DNA of 64,000 nucleotides from Salinispirillum sp. LH 10-3-1. GTDB taxonomy: Bacteria; Pseudomonadota; Gammaproteobacteria; Pseudomonadales; Natronospirillaceae. The position numbers were made by a program, and so were the translations under genes. The stretch's first letter is position 1. The number at the start of each line of letters is the position of its first letter. The notes beneath the pieces are model-generated. The model saw nothing but the letters and a program-made list of their open reading frames with translations. It made no database searches and had not been told where the DNA came from. The DNA lies in contig NZ_CP101717.1 in the NCBI RefSeq assembly GCF_030643825.1, positions 3,245,673 through 3,309,672 of the forward strand, read 5' to 3'. Of the stretch, positions 1-9,655 are shown one piece after another.

Positions 1-1254
1 GGGGTAACTGTGGGTACCATTACACGCGCTTACGCCGAAGCTGAACGGCGCGGCTTGCTGGTAGCCACCGTTGGCTCCGGCACCTATGTGCGTGAAAAAG
101 CGCAAAGCGAAGGCTTCCAGATTCAGGAGCGGTCATCGTCGATGCTCGACCTCGGCTTTACTTTGGCCGTAGAGAAGGGGCAAACGAGCCTATTAGGTGA
201 CCACTTACGCAACATTGCCGACACCCCAGAACTGCTCAATGCCTTGCTCGATTACGTGCCCGAGACGGGCTTGGCCCCGCATCGTGCAGCGGCCCAGACA
301 TGGCTCGCTGAAGAAGGCATTCATCGCCATACCGACGACATACTTTGGTGTCATGGTGGTCAGAACGCCTTGTTTACTTGCCTGCATGCGCTCTGTGAGA
401 GCGGCGATACGGTACTCAGCGACGGCATCACCTACAGCGGCTTCATCCTCGCAGCACGCTATCTGCATTGTCGCCATGTCGGGTTGCCGATGGACAACGA
501 AGGTTTGATACCCCATGAGCTGCGCATTGCCTGTGAGCGCTATCGACCACGCGTACTGTACTTGATGCCGCAATTGCATAACCCGACGGGCGTTCAGATG
601 TCGGACACACGCAAGCGTGAGCTGTTGGCCATTTGCGCCCAATACGACGTGATGGTCATTGAGGATAATGTGCAAACCGCTTTGCTGTCGGACAAGCCCA
701 CGCCCATGGTCGCCATAGCACCAGACCAAGTGGTGGTCTTGAGCAGTTGCTCTAAGGCCATGGTGGGCGGCTTACGTACCGGCTTCTTAGTGCCGCCACC
801 GGCGTGGCGTGACCGCTTTCGTATGGCCTTACGCGTCAGCAGCTGGATGGTAGCGCCCTTGTTGGCCGAATTGACCAGTCGCTGGATCAGAGATCCGCAA
901 CGCCCGGAGATCATGCGTGCCCAGCGCGCCGACGTGGTCGCACGCCAAGCGCTTGCCCAGCAAATTTTAGGGCACCATGGCTATCGCGCCCACCCTGAAG
1001 CACTGCACGGCTGGCTGCCGATGACCGGACAATGGCGAGCCGTCGAGTTTGCCCAGCTCATGGCCAGCGAAGGCGTCGCGGTTAAACCGGCCGAGGTATT
1101 TGCGGTCGGTCAATTTGCGGCACCCCAAGCGCTGCGCCTGTGCATTGGTGCGCCCCTAACGCACGCGCAACTCACCACTGCCCTACAAACCATTGCCACA
1201 GCCCTGCAAGCACCCTCGGCGGACGCGCACTGGCTCAATCAAGGGACTATTTAA
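1..1254 (+). CDS. MocR/PdxR-type transcriptional regulator, 5' end outside window
   Basis: The reading frame is open from base 1. The first visible residues match the end of a GntR winged-helix domain (TRAYAEAERRGLL, then the wing GSGTYV), so the true start lies upstream of the window. The rest is a fold-type I aminotransferase-like domain, with the PLP-lysine motif SSCSKAMVGGLRTGF at about residues 246-260 counted from base 10, and substrate-site segments such as PQLHNPTGVQ. Such HTH-aminotransferase fusions are MocR/PdxR regulators, which use PLP-bound amino compounds as effectors and usually control a divergent gene. That neighbour is outside the window, so the target is unknown. Ends at TAA 1252-1254. 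The family call is firm; the effector is not assignable. Confidence 0.88.
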   Translation, partial: GVTVGTITRAYAEAERRGLLVATVGSGTYVREKAQSEGFQIQERSSSMLDLGFTLAVEKGQTSLLGDHLRNIADTPELLNALLDYVPETGLAPHRAAAQTWLAEEGIHRHTDDILWCHGGQNALFTCLHALCESGDTVLSDGITYSGFILAARYLHCRHVGLPMDNEGLIPHELRIACERYRPRVLYLMPQLHNPTGVQMSDTRKRELLAICAQYDVMVIEDNVQTALLSDKPTPMVAIAPDQVVVLSSCSKAMVGGLRTGFLVPPPAWRDRFRMALRVSSWMVAPLLAELTSRWIRDPQRPEIMRAQRADVVARQALAQQILGHHGYRAHPEALHGWLPMTGQWRAVEFAQLMASEGVAVKPAEVFAVGQFAAPQALRLCIGAPLTHAQLTTALQTIATALQAPSADAHWLNQGTI

Positions 1255-1386
1255 CATACCCATTTAACAGAACTGTGTAACGGCGCTATTTAAAGTGCCG
1301 CCTTTTTACTATGCTGACGCCTGTAGGCCGTTCCAAGATGCGCCACAGAACACTTTAAGCCCAAAAGACCAAGATGGATCTGAATC

Positions 1387-3435
1387 ATGTCGAAAAAGCT
1401 TCTTTCTGTCGTCGTTGCCGCGCTCCTCAGTGCAGCGTTGACGGCGACCGCCGCCACAAACCCCCATTTGTCGATGGTGCCGACCGACGGCATCTTCCAT
1501 TATCAAGCCCGCATCAGCGAATTGACCAGTACCGAGCTGTCGTCCTCCGGGCTGCGCTCCTACAGTGATTTGCTACCCGAGGACGACGGCAGCATGGATT
1601 ACGCCGTCGCCGTTCGCCTCTTGCAGGATATCCTGCAAACCATGGCCGAAGGCCCCAGTGGCGGCACACAGTTGGGCTTGGATCAAGACGGCTGGGCAAC
1701 GCTGTACCATGTTGGCTCAACCTTTATGTTGCGCTTGGACATCACCGACCCCGATCCCTTGAAGGCTTGGATGGACCAGCACGCAGCGCAGCAAAACATC
1801 GCACCGCAGCGACAGCCCAGCAGCATCGGCGAGCTGTATCGCGTCGCACAGGGTGACTCCTTCGACCAAAGCAGCACCTATTTGTGGCTGGGCGAGCGCC
1901 AAGCTACCTTAGCGGTGTCCAGTGATCGTGTGGCCGCAGACACGCTGCAACAACGCCTGCGCGGCGCGGCTGTTACGCCGTCACTGGCGTCGCAAGGCAC
2001 CGCCGCAACCTTGGCGAGTAACTTACAGGTCAGCACCAGCCAGCTTGGTTGGCTGCATTTAGAAAACCTCACGCGTGCTTTGGTTAGCACCACGCCATCG
2101 TTACTGGCGCAGGAATTGGACCTGACCACACCGGATTACAGCCCCCAACAAGCCGCCGCCTGTGAAAGCGAATGGCTCGAACTGGCACAGCAGTCGCCGC
2201 GCATTGTGTTTGGGCAAACTCACACCGTCGACAGTTCAGGGATGGTCGACAGCACCAGTAGAATGCTGTGGGAAGTTAAGAATGCCAACGTCCAGCAACA
2301 GATTGGTCGCTTGCAGGGCACCCTGCCAGCCGATCAAGCAGACATCGATCGCACCCAATTCAGCGTGGGCTTAGGTTTGAACGTCGACGCCATTGCGCCA
2401 GTATTGATGATGTGGTGGCAGAGCGTGACACAGCGCCAATGGGCCTGCCCGACACTGGACGAAATGAAACAAGAACTCGCCAAGAGCAATCCGGCTACCA
2501 TCGCCATTGCTGCCGCCGTCATGCAAGGTGCCCAGAGCGCCGTATTGGACGTCTTTGCCAGTGGTGATGCCGATGGCGATTTAGCCAGCTTGGATGCCTT
2601 GCTGGCCGTGCGCAGCCGCGATCCGTTTTTATTGTCCGCCATCTTGACCCAATCGGTGCCCTTTCTGCGCGGCGTTGTAGTGCCTGCCAACGGTGAGCCG
2701 GTGGCACTGCCACTGCCGTTTCCGGGCTTGAACTTGCAGGCTCGCATTACCGGTGATTACTTGGCGGTGTATCAGGGTGCGCAAGCGACAGCGCGTGCCG
2801 CCGTATTGAAAGACATACCGCACAGCCTCGCTTTCTTACGCGTTTCAGCAGACGCGCTGCAAGCGATGGACGCCTTGAATAGCGGCCTGACGGATATGCT
2901 GCCCCGCGATAGTTTGAACCGCGAAAGCTGCGACCAATTATATGCCGCGTCTGACCTGATGGCCGAGTTCGAAATGGCACGAGGCGCCGTGGAATTAGCG
3001 ACCAGCCCGCAAGGTGTGTCGTTGCGCCAGCAGAACCGTGTTCGCCTGCGCAGTGGCCCTGGCGCGACGGGCCCGACAGCAGGACAGTATGACCTGGCCA
3101 TTCTGTGGGACGACTGCAGTTGGCATAGCATAGGGACAGACACCCTGAATGCCGATGGCTCAGCGTTGTACCGTGAAATCGATGCTGTGCAAGGTCAGGT
3201 CTGTGCCTTGTCTGAAACCCGTTACCAGTGGCAACTGAACGACCGCACCCTGGTATGGGCGAACAGCGAAAGCCGCTATCGCGATGGCTGCAACGACAGT
3301 TTTTCTGTGTGGGAAGACGATGGCGCAGACATTCAATGTAAGGTCGTGCGCACCAGCGCCGACGGCAGTTTTGACTGCATTGCTAATTTCGATCTGCCCG
3401 AACGCTTCCGCTACACACCGCGTCGCGAAAACTGA
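1387..3435 (+). CDS. Exported protein of unknown function, 682 aa
   Basis: Not recognised. Starts with a clear Sec signal peptide (MSKKLLSVVVAALLSAALTA, probable cut after ATA near residue 22). The mature part of about 660 residues has no membrane segment. It contains several Cys residues in the C-terminal third (for example around residues 515, 581, 603 and 630), consistent with a periplasmic disulfide-bonded protein. The layout, with repeated blocks asking whether a sum over a small domain is large (DGWATLYHVGSTFMLRLD, YLWLGERQATLAVSS), loosely recalls DUF3352-type exported proteins, but this is only an impression. The gene stands alone, 132 bp after the MocR gene and convergent with tatD. 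No strong Shine-Dalgarno is visible; the ATG at 1387 is chosen because the signal peptide begins there. Confidence 0.7.
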   Translation: MSKKLLSVVVAALLSAALTATAATNPHLSMVPTDGIFHYQARISELTSTELSSSGLRSYSDLLPEDDGSMDYAVAVRLLQDILQTMAEGPSGGTQLGLDQDGWATLYHVGSTFMLRLDITDPDPLKAWMDQHAAQQNIAPQRQPSSIGELYRVAQGDSFDQSSTYLWLGERQATLAVSSDRVAADTLQQRLRGAAVTPSLASQGTAATLASNLQVSTSQLGWLHLENLTRALVSTTPSLLAQELDLTTPDYSPQQAAACESEWLELAQQSPRIVFGQTHTVDSSGMVDSTSRMLWEVKNANVQQQIGRLQGTLPADQADIDRTQFSVGLGLNVDAIAPVLMMWWQSVTQRQWACPTLDEMKQELAKSNPATIAIAAAVMQGAQSAVLDVFASGDADGDLASLDALLAVRSRDPFLLSAILTQSVPFLRGVVVPANGEPVALPLPFPGLNLQARITGDYLAVYQGAQATARAAVLKDIPHSLAFLRVSADALQAMDALNSGLTDMLPRDSLNRESCDQLYAASDLMAEFEMARGAVELATSPQGVSLRQQNRVRLRSGPGATGPTAGQYDLAILWDDCSWHSIGTDTLNADGSALYREIDAVQGQVCALSETRYQWQLNDRTLVWANSESRYRDGCNDSFSVWEDDGADIQCKVVRTSADGSFDCIANFDLPERFRYTPRREN

Positions 3436-3449
3436 TCACGCTGCGGCAA

Positions 3450-4256
3450 TCAGCTCGGAAAGAACAACGCCCGCGCATTGGCGGTGGTTACCGCCGCTAC
3501 TTGCTCGGGCGTTTCGTCTTTCAGCGTTGCAACGTATTGCGCCACCAGTGGCAGATAATAGGGCGCATTCTCTTGGCCACGAAAAGGCACCGGCGTCAGG
3601 TAGGGCGCATCGGTCTCTAACAACACCCGTGACAAAGGCGTCGCGGCCAATACAGCCCGCACGTTGTCAGCCTTATTAAAGGTGATAATGCCATTGAAGC
3701 CCAGGTGAAAGCCTTCTTCGACACAAAAAGCCGCCAGTTCAGGACTGCTGGTAAAACTGTGTATCACCCCGCGTAACCCTCGCCCACTGAACTCGCGGAA
3801 AATCGCCATGGTATCGAGATCAGCGTCACGCGTGTGTACCACGATGGGCAAGTCGACTTGTAAGGCAATTTCCAATTGTGCTGCGAACGCCGCGCGCTGT
3901 TCCTGACGCGGTGAATTGTCGTAATGGTAATCGAGTCCAATTTCACCGATCGCTACCACCTTGGGGTGCTTAGCCCCAGCCAGAATGCGTTCACCCACAC
4001 CGGCATCGTACTCCGCCGCCGAATGCGGATGCACGCCCTGCGTGCCGTACAATCCTTCGTGCTGGTCTATTAAATCCAATACGGTTTGTAGATTGCCCGG
4101 TTCAACCGCAATAGTAACCACCTGCTCTACACCTACCGCGCGTGCGCGCGCCAAGGTGTCTGCCGTATTGCCTTCTTTCAGAAAGTCGAGGTGGCAGTGC
4201 GTTTCGATTAGCGGTGTGGTGAAGACCGGGATTTCCTTGCGCTTACTGGACGACAT
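3450..4256 (-). CDS. TatD-family metal-dependent hydrolase
   Basis: A 268-residue TIM-barrel amidohydrolase of the TatD family (YcfH/TatD/YjjV; 3'-5' DNase or D-aminoacyl-type hydrolase activity). Metal-binding motifs are in the expected order: ETHCHLDF (HxH) near residue 20, the glutamate of AIGEIGLDY near residue 103, histidines in VVHTRD and VIHSF, and the final aspartate in LLETDAPYL near residue 215, followed by the family signature with P(V)PFRGQENAP. Cytosolic. Its 3' end faces the exported protein gene across 14 bp. No Shine-Dalgarno precedes the ATG at 4254-4256, so translation may start on a leaderless or weak site. Which paralogue it is cannot be told. Confidence 0.9.
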   Translation of the reverse strand: MSSSKRKEIPVFTTPLIETHCHLDFLKEGNTADTLARARAVGVEQVVTIAVEPGNLQTVLDLIDQHEGLYGTQGVHPHSAAEYDAGVGERILAGAKHPKVVAIGEIGLDYHYDNSPRQEQRAAFAAQLEIALQVDLPIVVHTRDADLDTMAIFREFSGRGLRGVIHSFTSSPELAAFCVEEGFHLGFNGIITFNKADNVRAVLAATPLSRVLLETDAPYLTPVPFRGQENAPYYLPLVAQYVATLKDETPEQVAAVTTANARALFFPS

Positions 4257-4441
4257 GACAAAACCAAATAAAAACGTGTTGGTGCATTATACTGCAGGAG
4301 CGCACGAAAATCGTTATCGCGCTGGCCGCCAAGGTATTTCTAGTCTCTCGCCTCAGCTTAATTGGTATTATATTGGTTTTCTTTTTGTGTCTTTTTTGTT
4401 ACCATCCACCTCTGTACAAATCACCCGAAAGGTGTGGAGCA

Positions 4442-5338
4442 ATGAGAAAAATAACGCTAAAACTGCTCATATTTGCCCTAAGTACCACCGTACTACTGAG
4501 TACTGCTGCCGCCAACAACAATACCATTCTGGTACCACCTGATGTATTGCGCGATTACCGAATCCTAGTAGGAGATCGGGACCCGCTGACCATTACCGAC
4601 TACTCCGGTCCCGGTTCACGACGTGATGTGGTGGAATTGATCCTAATGCAACAAGCCATCGCCGCTGCCGGCGTCCATTTCGATCTGACCTTTGTCGAAG
4701 AGGCCGACTACGCCGCGACGCTCAATGCGTTATCCAATGGCTCTGCATTGGCCTCCGGCACCAGTGCCTGGCTCAACGATCTTTCGCCTCGACACCAAGA
4801 TATCTACATCACCACTGCACTCATTGGGCGCGGTGAGTTCGAAGCCGGTTTTTACGTTCATCCCGACAATCTGACTGCGCTCACCGCCAGCAATACTCAA
4901 GATGTGCAACAACTGACCGGCATCAGCAGCCGTCACTGGCAAGCTGACTGGAATACCCTATCCGGCCTGCAGCTTGATGCTTTGTTACATTCTGATACTT
5001 GGCCCGGCATGGTGGATGCTGTTATGAATGGCGGAGCTGACTTTCTTTTAGCACCATTTCAGACCAGTGAAGCGATGCAGCTCAGTGTGGACAGCGGTGT
5101 ACTGGTGCCCATACCCGGCATTAAGCTCGGACTGGTCGGAAGTCGTCATATGGCCATTTCACGCCGCCACGCCGAGGGTCCGTTTTTTAACTCGGTGGTG
5201 CACCTTGGCCTGTTACGCCTGAAGAAAAGTGGCACTGTGCGCCAGGCTTATATCGATGCAGGCTTTTTGCATCCGGATGTTGAAGACTGGACGTTGATTA
5301 CCGTTGAAGGCGGTGGCTCTGCTTGGAGCATGAATTGA
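4442..5338 (+). CDS. Periplasmic solute-binding-like protein (family 3 / transporter-substrate-binding fold)
   Basis: A 298-residue secreted protein. The start at 4442 is chosen over the upstream in-frame ATG at 4373 because it gives a standard signal peptide (MRKITLKLLIFALSTTVLLS, cut near AAA-NN) and has GGAG-like sequence upstream. The mature protein has the two-lobed look of a family 3 binding protein or transglycosylase-like periplasmic sensor (segments RDVVELILMQQAIAAAG, YIDAGFLHPD). No permease or ATPase gene is nearby. Instead a methyl-accepting chemotaxis protein gene follows 141 bp downstream in the same direction, so it may deliver a ligand to that sensor or simply be an orphan binding protein. 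Ligand unknown. Confidence 0.6.
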   Translation: MRKITLKLLIFALSTTVLLSTAAANNNTILVPPDVLRDYRILVGDRDPLTITDYSGPGSRRDVVELILMQQAIAAAGVHFDLTFVEEADYAATLNALSNGSALASGTSAWLNDLSPRHQDIYITTALIGRGEFEAGFYVHPDNLTALTASNTQDVQQLTGISSRHWQADWNTLSGLQLDALLHSDTWPGMVDAVMNGGADFLLAPFQTSEAMQLSVDSGVLVPIPGIKLGLVGSRHMAISRRHAEGPFFNSVVHLGLLRLKKSGTVRQAYIDAGFLHPDVEDWTLITVEGGGSAWSMN

Positions 5339-5479
5339 GGACGATGTAAGAACCTGTCGATCTTCCAGCGCGAAGGCCGACCGCTAAGCCGGACTAAAAA
5401 AACAAAAAAGGCGAGCAGGGCGCGTTGCCGGCAGTTCGACGCGACTATTCGATTAACCATTGAAGAAGTATGGCCTCCC

Positions 5480-7516
5480 ATGAAATCAAAATTCTCTTTA
5501 CAGCTTACCGTGGTACAACGCATTGTTGCCGGGTTTGTCCTATTGAGCACAGGGTTAGTGTTCGTCGCCGTCAGCGCGCTGACGGCGGTGTCCGACATAC
5601 AAAGCGGCGTTGACCGCCTCGTCGAGCGCGCAGGCCCGGCGTCCGACGGTGCCAACGCGTTAAGCCTGTCTTTCACCCGCGTTAACCAGCTGATACTGGC
5701 GCACTACAACTCTGACTCCACCGACGTCTTGACGCAGTTGGAAGACGAGTACCGCACCGAGCGTGCGCGCATTGAGCGGGCCATCGCCGAGCTGGTAGCC
5801 ATCACCGCAGACATCAGCGGCGGTGCCTCCGCGTCGGCAGAACTGGTGACTCTGCAAGATTCGTTGCCAGAGCTGTTCGACAACATTGAATCCACCCAGC
5901 GCATTTACCGGGATTCCCTGCAAAGCTTCAGCGAACTCACCAACCGCCGCGCCAGCATGAATGAAAACGCCATCGCCATAAATCAAGTGCTGGAAACCAT
6001 GCACCGCGAAGTGCAGACACCCAGCGCACAAATACTGATGTACCAAGCCCATGTGTCCTTACGACACGGCATTGATTTGGCCAATCAACTGGGCTCCGCA
6101 CGCTCGGTGGCGGAGTTTGCGCAGATTCAAACCGCTTTTCGACGCTGGATGGATGGCTACGGCACACTCGGCTTTCGCCTTTTAGGCGCTCGGCGTCAAG
6201 ATGCGGCGGTGGATGCCAACTTTGAAGCCTTTGGTGGCGCCGTGTCCGACTTTCTGGCCAATGTTTCCGGCGACGGCGGGTTGGTCACCACAGTGAACAA
6301 CTACCTACAAATTCGGGCTTCGCTCGAGACGCGTCTGCAGCGTTCGCAAGAAGAGCTGGCCAATGCCGAACGCGTACTGGCCGATACTCGCCAGTTTGCC
6401 AACACCTATCGCCGCCAAGTGAACAGCGACTCGATCCAGGTGGTGGCGGACAGCCAGCTCATTATTGTCGGCGTCAGTGTATTGGCCTTACTGGCGGGCA
6501 TACTGATCGCATGGCTGGTCACTCGAACGATTCGCAAACCACTGAAAGCCGTCGTTGGTGCGTTGCGGCGCATCGCACATGGCGATTTGAGCGAACGCTG
6601 GCCTTCACACTCGAACGACGAATTCGGGGAGTTAACACGTTCCGCAGAGCAGGTTGTAGAGTCGCTGCGCGATATGGTGACCGTCATCCAACAGCAATCT
6701 GACACCCTGAATCAGGTCGTCACACAAGCGCACCAAGTGGCGATGAACATGCAGGCAGACGTCAGCAAACAGCGCGAAGAAACGGACTGGGTGGCCACCG
6801 CCGTACACGAAATGGCGGCGACTATTGAAGAAGTTGCCCGTCACGCTGAACACGCGTCATCGGAAATGGAACAAGCCACCGGCTATGCCAGCAACAGTCG
6901 CGAAATTGTCAGTGCCAGCCAACAGTCGATCAGTACCCTGGTGGGGGTGATGACCGGTGCTGCAACGGCCATTCAACAGCTGGACACCGACGTCAACAGC
7001 ATTCAAGACATCTTGCAGGTGATCGATGCCATTGCTGAACAGACGAACTTACTGGCCTTGAACGCCGCCATCGAAGCAGCGCGAGCGGGTGAGCAGGGCC
7101 GCGGCTTTGCCGTGGTTGCCGATGAAGTGCGCACGCTGGCCAGCAGGACTCAGCAGTCGACGGTAGAAATCAAAGAGAAGATTGAAGTGATGCTGCGTGC
7201 CTCGAATGGCGCCGTAGAAGCCATACGGTCTGGCCAAACGCACACCGACCATTCAGCAGAGCAGTCTGCTCAAGCACTGAATGTGATCACAGAATTTGCC
7301 GATGTCATCGACCGCATACGCGACCTCAATGTGCAGATCGCCACCGCTGCTGAACAGCAAGCGCAGGTCGCCAACGAAATCAATCAGAATGTGACACGCA
7401 TTGCGGACATTGCCGAGAAAACCGAACAAGGTGCTACTGCCACGCGTGACGCCAACGGGCAATTGCATCAATCTGCCGACGCACTGCTGGAGTCGGTTAA
7501 GCGCTTCACCCTGTGA
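5480..7516 (+). CDS. Methyl-accepting chemotaxis protein
   Basis: A 678-residue transmembrane chemoreceptor. One membrane segment lies at about residues 13-37 and a second at about 327-348 ([20 protein letters not shown]). They flank a roughly 290-residue helical periplasmic sensor domain rich in coiled-coil heptads. A HAMP domain follows (about 349-400), then the cytoplasmic signalling domain with the highly conserved hairpin tip ([20 protein letters not shown], about residues 515-534). It signals to the flagellar or pilus CheA/CheW array. It ends in KRFTL and lacks a C-terminal NWETF-type tether for CheR. The neighbouring binding-protein-like gene 4442-5338 may be functionally linked. Ligand not predictable. 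Confidence 0.93.
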   Translation: MKSKFSLQLTVVQRIVAGFVLLSTGLVFVAVSALTAVSDIQSGVDRLVERAGPASDGANALSLSFTRVNQLILAHYNSDSTDVLTQLEDEYRTERARIERAIAELVAITADISGGASASAELVTLQDSLPELFDNIESTQRIYRDSLQSFSELTNRRASMNENAIAINQVLETMHREVQTPSAQILMYQAHVSLRHGIDLANQLGSARSVAEFAQIQTAFRRWMDGYGTLGFRLLGARRQDAAVDANFEAFGGAVSDFLANVSGDGGLVTTVNNYLQIRASLETRLQRSQEELANAERVLADTRQFANTYRRQVNSDSIQVVADSQLIIVGVSVLALLAGILIAWLVTRTIRKPLKAVVGALRRIAHGDLSERWPSHSNDEFGELTRSAEQVVESLRDMVTVIQQQSDTLNQVVTQAHQVAMNMQADVSKQREETDWVATAVHEMAATIEEVARHAEHASSEMEQATGYASNSREIVSASQQSISTLVGVMTGAATAIQQLDTDVNSIQDILQVIDAIAEQTNLLALNAAIEAARAGEQGRGFAVVADEVRTLASRTQQSTVEIKEKIEVMLRASNGAVEAIRSGQTHTDHSAEQSAQALNVITEFADVIDRIRDLNVQIATAAEQQAQVANEINQNVTRIADIAEKTEQGATATRDANGQLHQSADALLESVKRFTL

Positions 7517-7532
7517 AGCGCACAGCTTAGTG

Positions 7533-8174
7533 CTATGGGAAGGCTATGGTGGTGACTGCTTCAAACAGCTTGGCACCATCCCAGAACTCAGGTTCATAAG
7601 GGGCTGTCTGGTCGCGTCCATCGTCATCCACCAGCACCGTAGTACCCTGACCTATCTCCGTCAGCAACACCTCGCCAGAAGTGTTTGTTATGGTTACAGG
7701 ACCACCTTCCAATAAAATGTAGTCCGCTTGGCCTGGTATAAAATAGCCGCCCCAAACGATGGTGCCACGGATGCCAATAGATGCCGCAGGTGTTTCAATC
7801 ACATAGGCGTCAGTGCCCGGTGTCACACCATCCGCTATCGCCAGAATCACACCGCTCAACACTCGAAAATAAGCTGTTTGCTCTGTGGTGTCGGTAGCGG
7901 GTTCATAACGACTGATTTCAAAGCGCGTATTTTCACCCAAAGTCAGCAAGCTGCCACCATTGAAGCGCATCCGCAGGCGCGAATCGGCACCCGTCTCGAC
8001 AATACTGCCTTCGTGCAGTGCGGTGCCACGAGTCGCCGCCGCACTGTCGTCCAGTTGGGCGGTGCCCGTTAAACTGACTACCCGTGCTACCGGCCGCTCA
8101 TTAGCCGACACCACTCCCACTAAGCCAGCCGACAACAACAGCGTACCAGCGCTTACAATTAACCAATTCTTCAT
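7533..8174 (-). CDS. FecR-domain exported protein
   Basis: A 213-residue protein with a signal peptide (MKNWLIVSAGTLLLSAGLVG, cut near SANE). The start at 8174 has GAGGACTC upstream and is preferred to the ATG five codons earlier. The mature part is a single FecR domain: VARVVSLTGTAQL, the SRLRMRFNGGSLLTLGENTR block at about residues 75-94, and the ETPAASIGIRGT strand. Stand-alone FecR-domain proteins of this sort are periplasmic and not sigma-factor regulators; some relate to surface-polymer or LysM systems. It is divergent from the XRE regulator gene at 8350, with a palindromic site between them, so that regulator may control it. Confidence 0.82.
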   Translation of the reverse strand: MKNWLIVSAGTLLLSAGLVGVVSANERPVARVVSLTGTAQLDDSAAATRGTALHEGSIVETGADSRLRMRFNGGSLLTLGENTRFEISRYEPATDTTEQTAYFRVLSGVILAIADGVTPGTDAYVIETPAASIGIRGTIVWGGYFIPGQADYILLEGGPVTITNTSGEVLLTEIGQGTTVLVDDDGRDQTAPYEPEFWDGAKLFEAVTTIAFP

Positions 8175-8193
8175 TACGAGTCCTCTCATTTAA

Positions 8194-8226
8194 TGCAGTT
8201 GTGGATCAAGTACAGTTGCAACTGCA
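8194..8226. promoter_or_regulatory. Candidate operator between fecR-domain gene and XRE regulator
   Basis: An inverted repeat TGCAGTTG (8194-8201) and CAACTGCA (8219-8226), whose right half also forms a perfect 12-bp palindrome CAGTTGCAACTG (8213-8224). It sits just upstream of the fecR-domain gene start (8174) in the divergent intergenic region. It is a plausible binding site for the adjacent two-HTH regulator; binding is inference. Confidence 0.45.
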
Positions 8227-8349
8227 CTGGATGTCAAAGCAATTTCAGTCGTTAAACAGCCTACCGACTGGTCAGTCAGATATTTTGACACTGTTAGAGT
8301 TACGCGGCATTATCCTAGAGTAGATCAGAATCTTTGCAGGCTTCACGTT

Positions 8350-9192
8350 ATGGATACATACGATCAGTTGACGCGCTACCTGCAGCAGCACGATGGTATA
8401 CGCATCGCTCCTTACGCAGAACAAGAGAGTGGATTGGGCAATCACTTGGGACAAATGTTGCGTCGTTGCCGGTCTGACCGCGGCATATCCCAACTTGCCG
8501 AAGCCGAACGCCTGCGCGTCAGTCGTGCCCAGTACCTGCGCTACGAGTCAGGCAGCTCTATTCCACGCCTGCACACCATAGCTCTGTGGTCGCTACAAAC
8601 CGGTGTCCCGCCCGAATCCCTCGTCGGGCAATTACCTTACGCCAGTAACGGGCTGGCCGTACCTGCGCAGTTCTTCCGGCTCTCGCCGTGGCTATGTGAG
8701 ACATCCGATGAACTGTTCTTAAGCTGCATTCAGCACCTCTGCCATATCCTTCAACTGGAAACGCCAGAGCTAGATGTGAAAGCGATCTCACTGTCGTGCA
8801 CCGCAAAGCGCCAAGCACTGGATGAAGTGCTGGAGCAAAAGATCTACGCCGCGATAGGCGCTAACTTGCGCCTGGTCCGCCAAATTCTCTCGTACAGCCA
8901 AGAGGAAATGGCCAATGGCTTGGGTATCTCCACCAGCCACTTTCTGGCCATCGAACGAGGGGAAATTGCTTATTCTTTTCTGCTTTTTCCGCGTTTCGCC
9001 TACAGCATGCAAGTGCCTCCAATCGCTCTGACGCTCAACACTCAATACTATAAAGCGCGCCTTGCTCTACAAACGCGCTATCGCCTTGTCAATGAGATAT
9101 TACAGCACCTTCCTGACACTATCCGAGCCGACACCGTACGCTGGATTGCTGAAGGCGTTCGTCTACACCAGCAGCACAGATCGACGCGGTGA
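8350..9192 (+). CDS. XRE-family regulator with two helix-turn-helix domains
   Basis: A 280-residue cytosolic protein with two Cro/C1-type HTH domains. The first is at about residues 30-92 (LGQMLRRCRSDRGISQLAEA, RVSRAQYLRYESGSSIP). The second is at about 168-225 (IGANLRLVRQILSYSQEEMA, GISTSHFLAIERGE). The two share the order helix, S-Q, ERG/YESG, so the protein looks like an internal duplication and could bind a long or bipartite site as a monomer. It is divergent from the FecR-domain gene with a compound palindrome between them, suggesting local control and autoregulation. No ligand-binding domain is recognised. Confidence 0.85.
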   Translation: MDTYDQLTRYLQQHDGIRIAPYAEQESGLGNHLGQMLRRCRSDRGISQLAEAERLRVSRAQYLRYESGSSIPRLHTIALWSLQTGVPPESLVGQLPYASNGLAVPAQFFRLSPWLCETSDELFLSCIQHLCHILQLETPELDVKAISLSCTAKRQALDEVLEQKIYAAIGANLRLVRQILSYSQEEMANGLGISTSHFLAIERGEIAYSFLLFPRFAYSMQVPPIALTLNTQYYKARLALQTRYRLVNEILQHLPDTIRADTVRWIAEGVRLHQQHRSTR

Positions 9193-9318
9193 GCAGGCCT
9201 TCAGTCAGCGTACATAGCCCGCGCAGAAGTGCACCGATTGGCGCATCGCTTTCTCCGACATTCTTTAAACGCGACTACTAAAGATGGCTTTTGTATCGTT
9301 TCTACTATGGCCGCGTCC

Positions 9319-9479
9319 TAACCTAAAGGTTAACGTACGGGTGTGTGTTGCAGTGATCGCCTGCAACATGCACTAGCAGACAACGGTACTCCCAATTGTC
9401 TGCCTGTGTGATGAGTAATCTGTGTCTGCCAAGACACAAAGTGGCATCTTTTCTGGGGCTTATTGAGCCCCATTTTTTT
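9319..9479 (+). ncRNA. Candidate structured small RNA with Rho-independent terminator
   Basis: An unannotated stretch with five consecutive hairpins and no plausible ORF. (1) TAACC/GGTTA, 9319-9332. (2) A 13-bp stem, 9341-9353 with 9361-9373 (two G-U pairs, loop TGATCGC). (3) GCAGACAA/TTGTCTGC, 9376-9383 with 9396-9403. (4) TGTGTCT/AGACACA, 9421-9427 with 9432-9438. (5) A G+C terminator stem followed by seven T at 9473-9479. The T-run gives the strand. No convincing sigma-70 promoter was found just upstream, so the 5' end is uncertain; it might also be a long 3' UTR of the XRE gene ending at 9192. It does not resemble an RNA family I can name. Confidence 0.5.
9455..9479 (+). terminator. Rho-independent terminator
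   Basis: Stem GGGGCT (9455-9460) and AGCCCC (9466-9471), loop TATTG, followed by A and seven T. Ends the candidate small RNA. Confidence 0.8.
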
Positions 9480-9655
9480 GCCTTAAAATAGCCATCGAGC
9501 GATTGATGCTGCATCCGCCTCCGCGCCAGAGTTTTACGCACGTTCACATACCTCAGACCGCCCCACTAGCACTTAGCGTCAAATATCTGTGCGTCACCGT
9601 ACTAATGCAGTAACTAGAGGCTGTAAAGGGAAAATTTGTATAAAACAGGAAGTGC

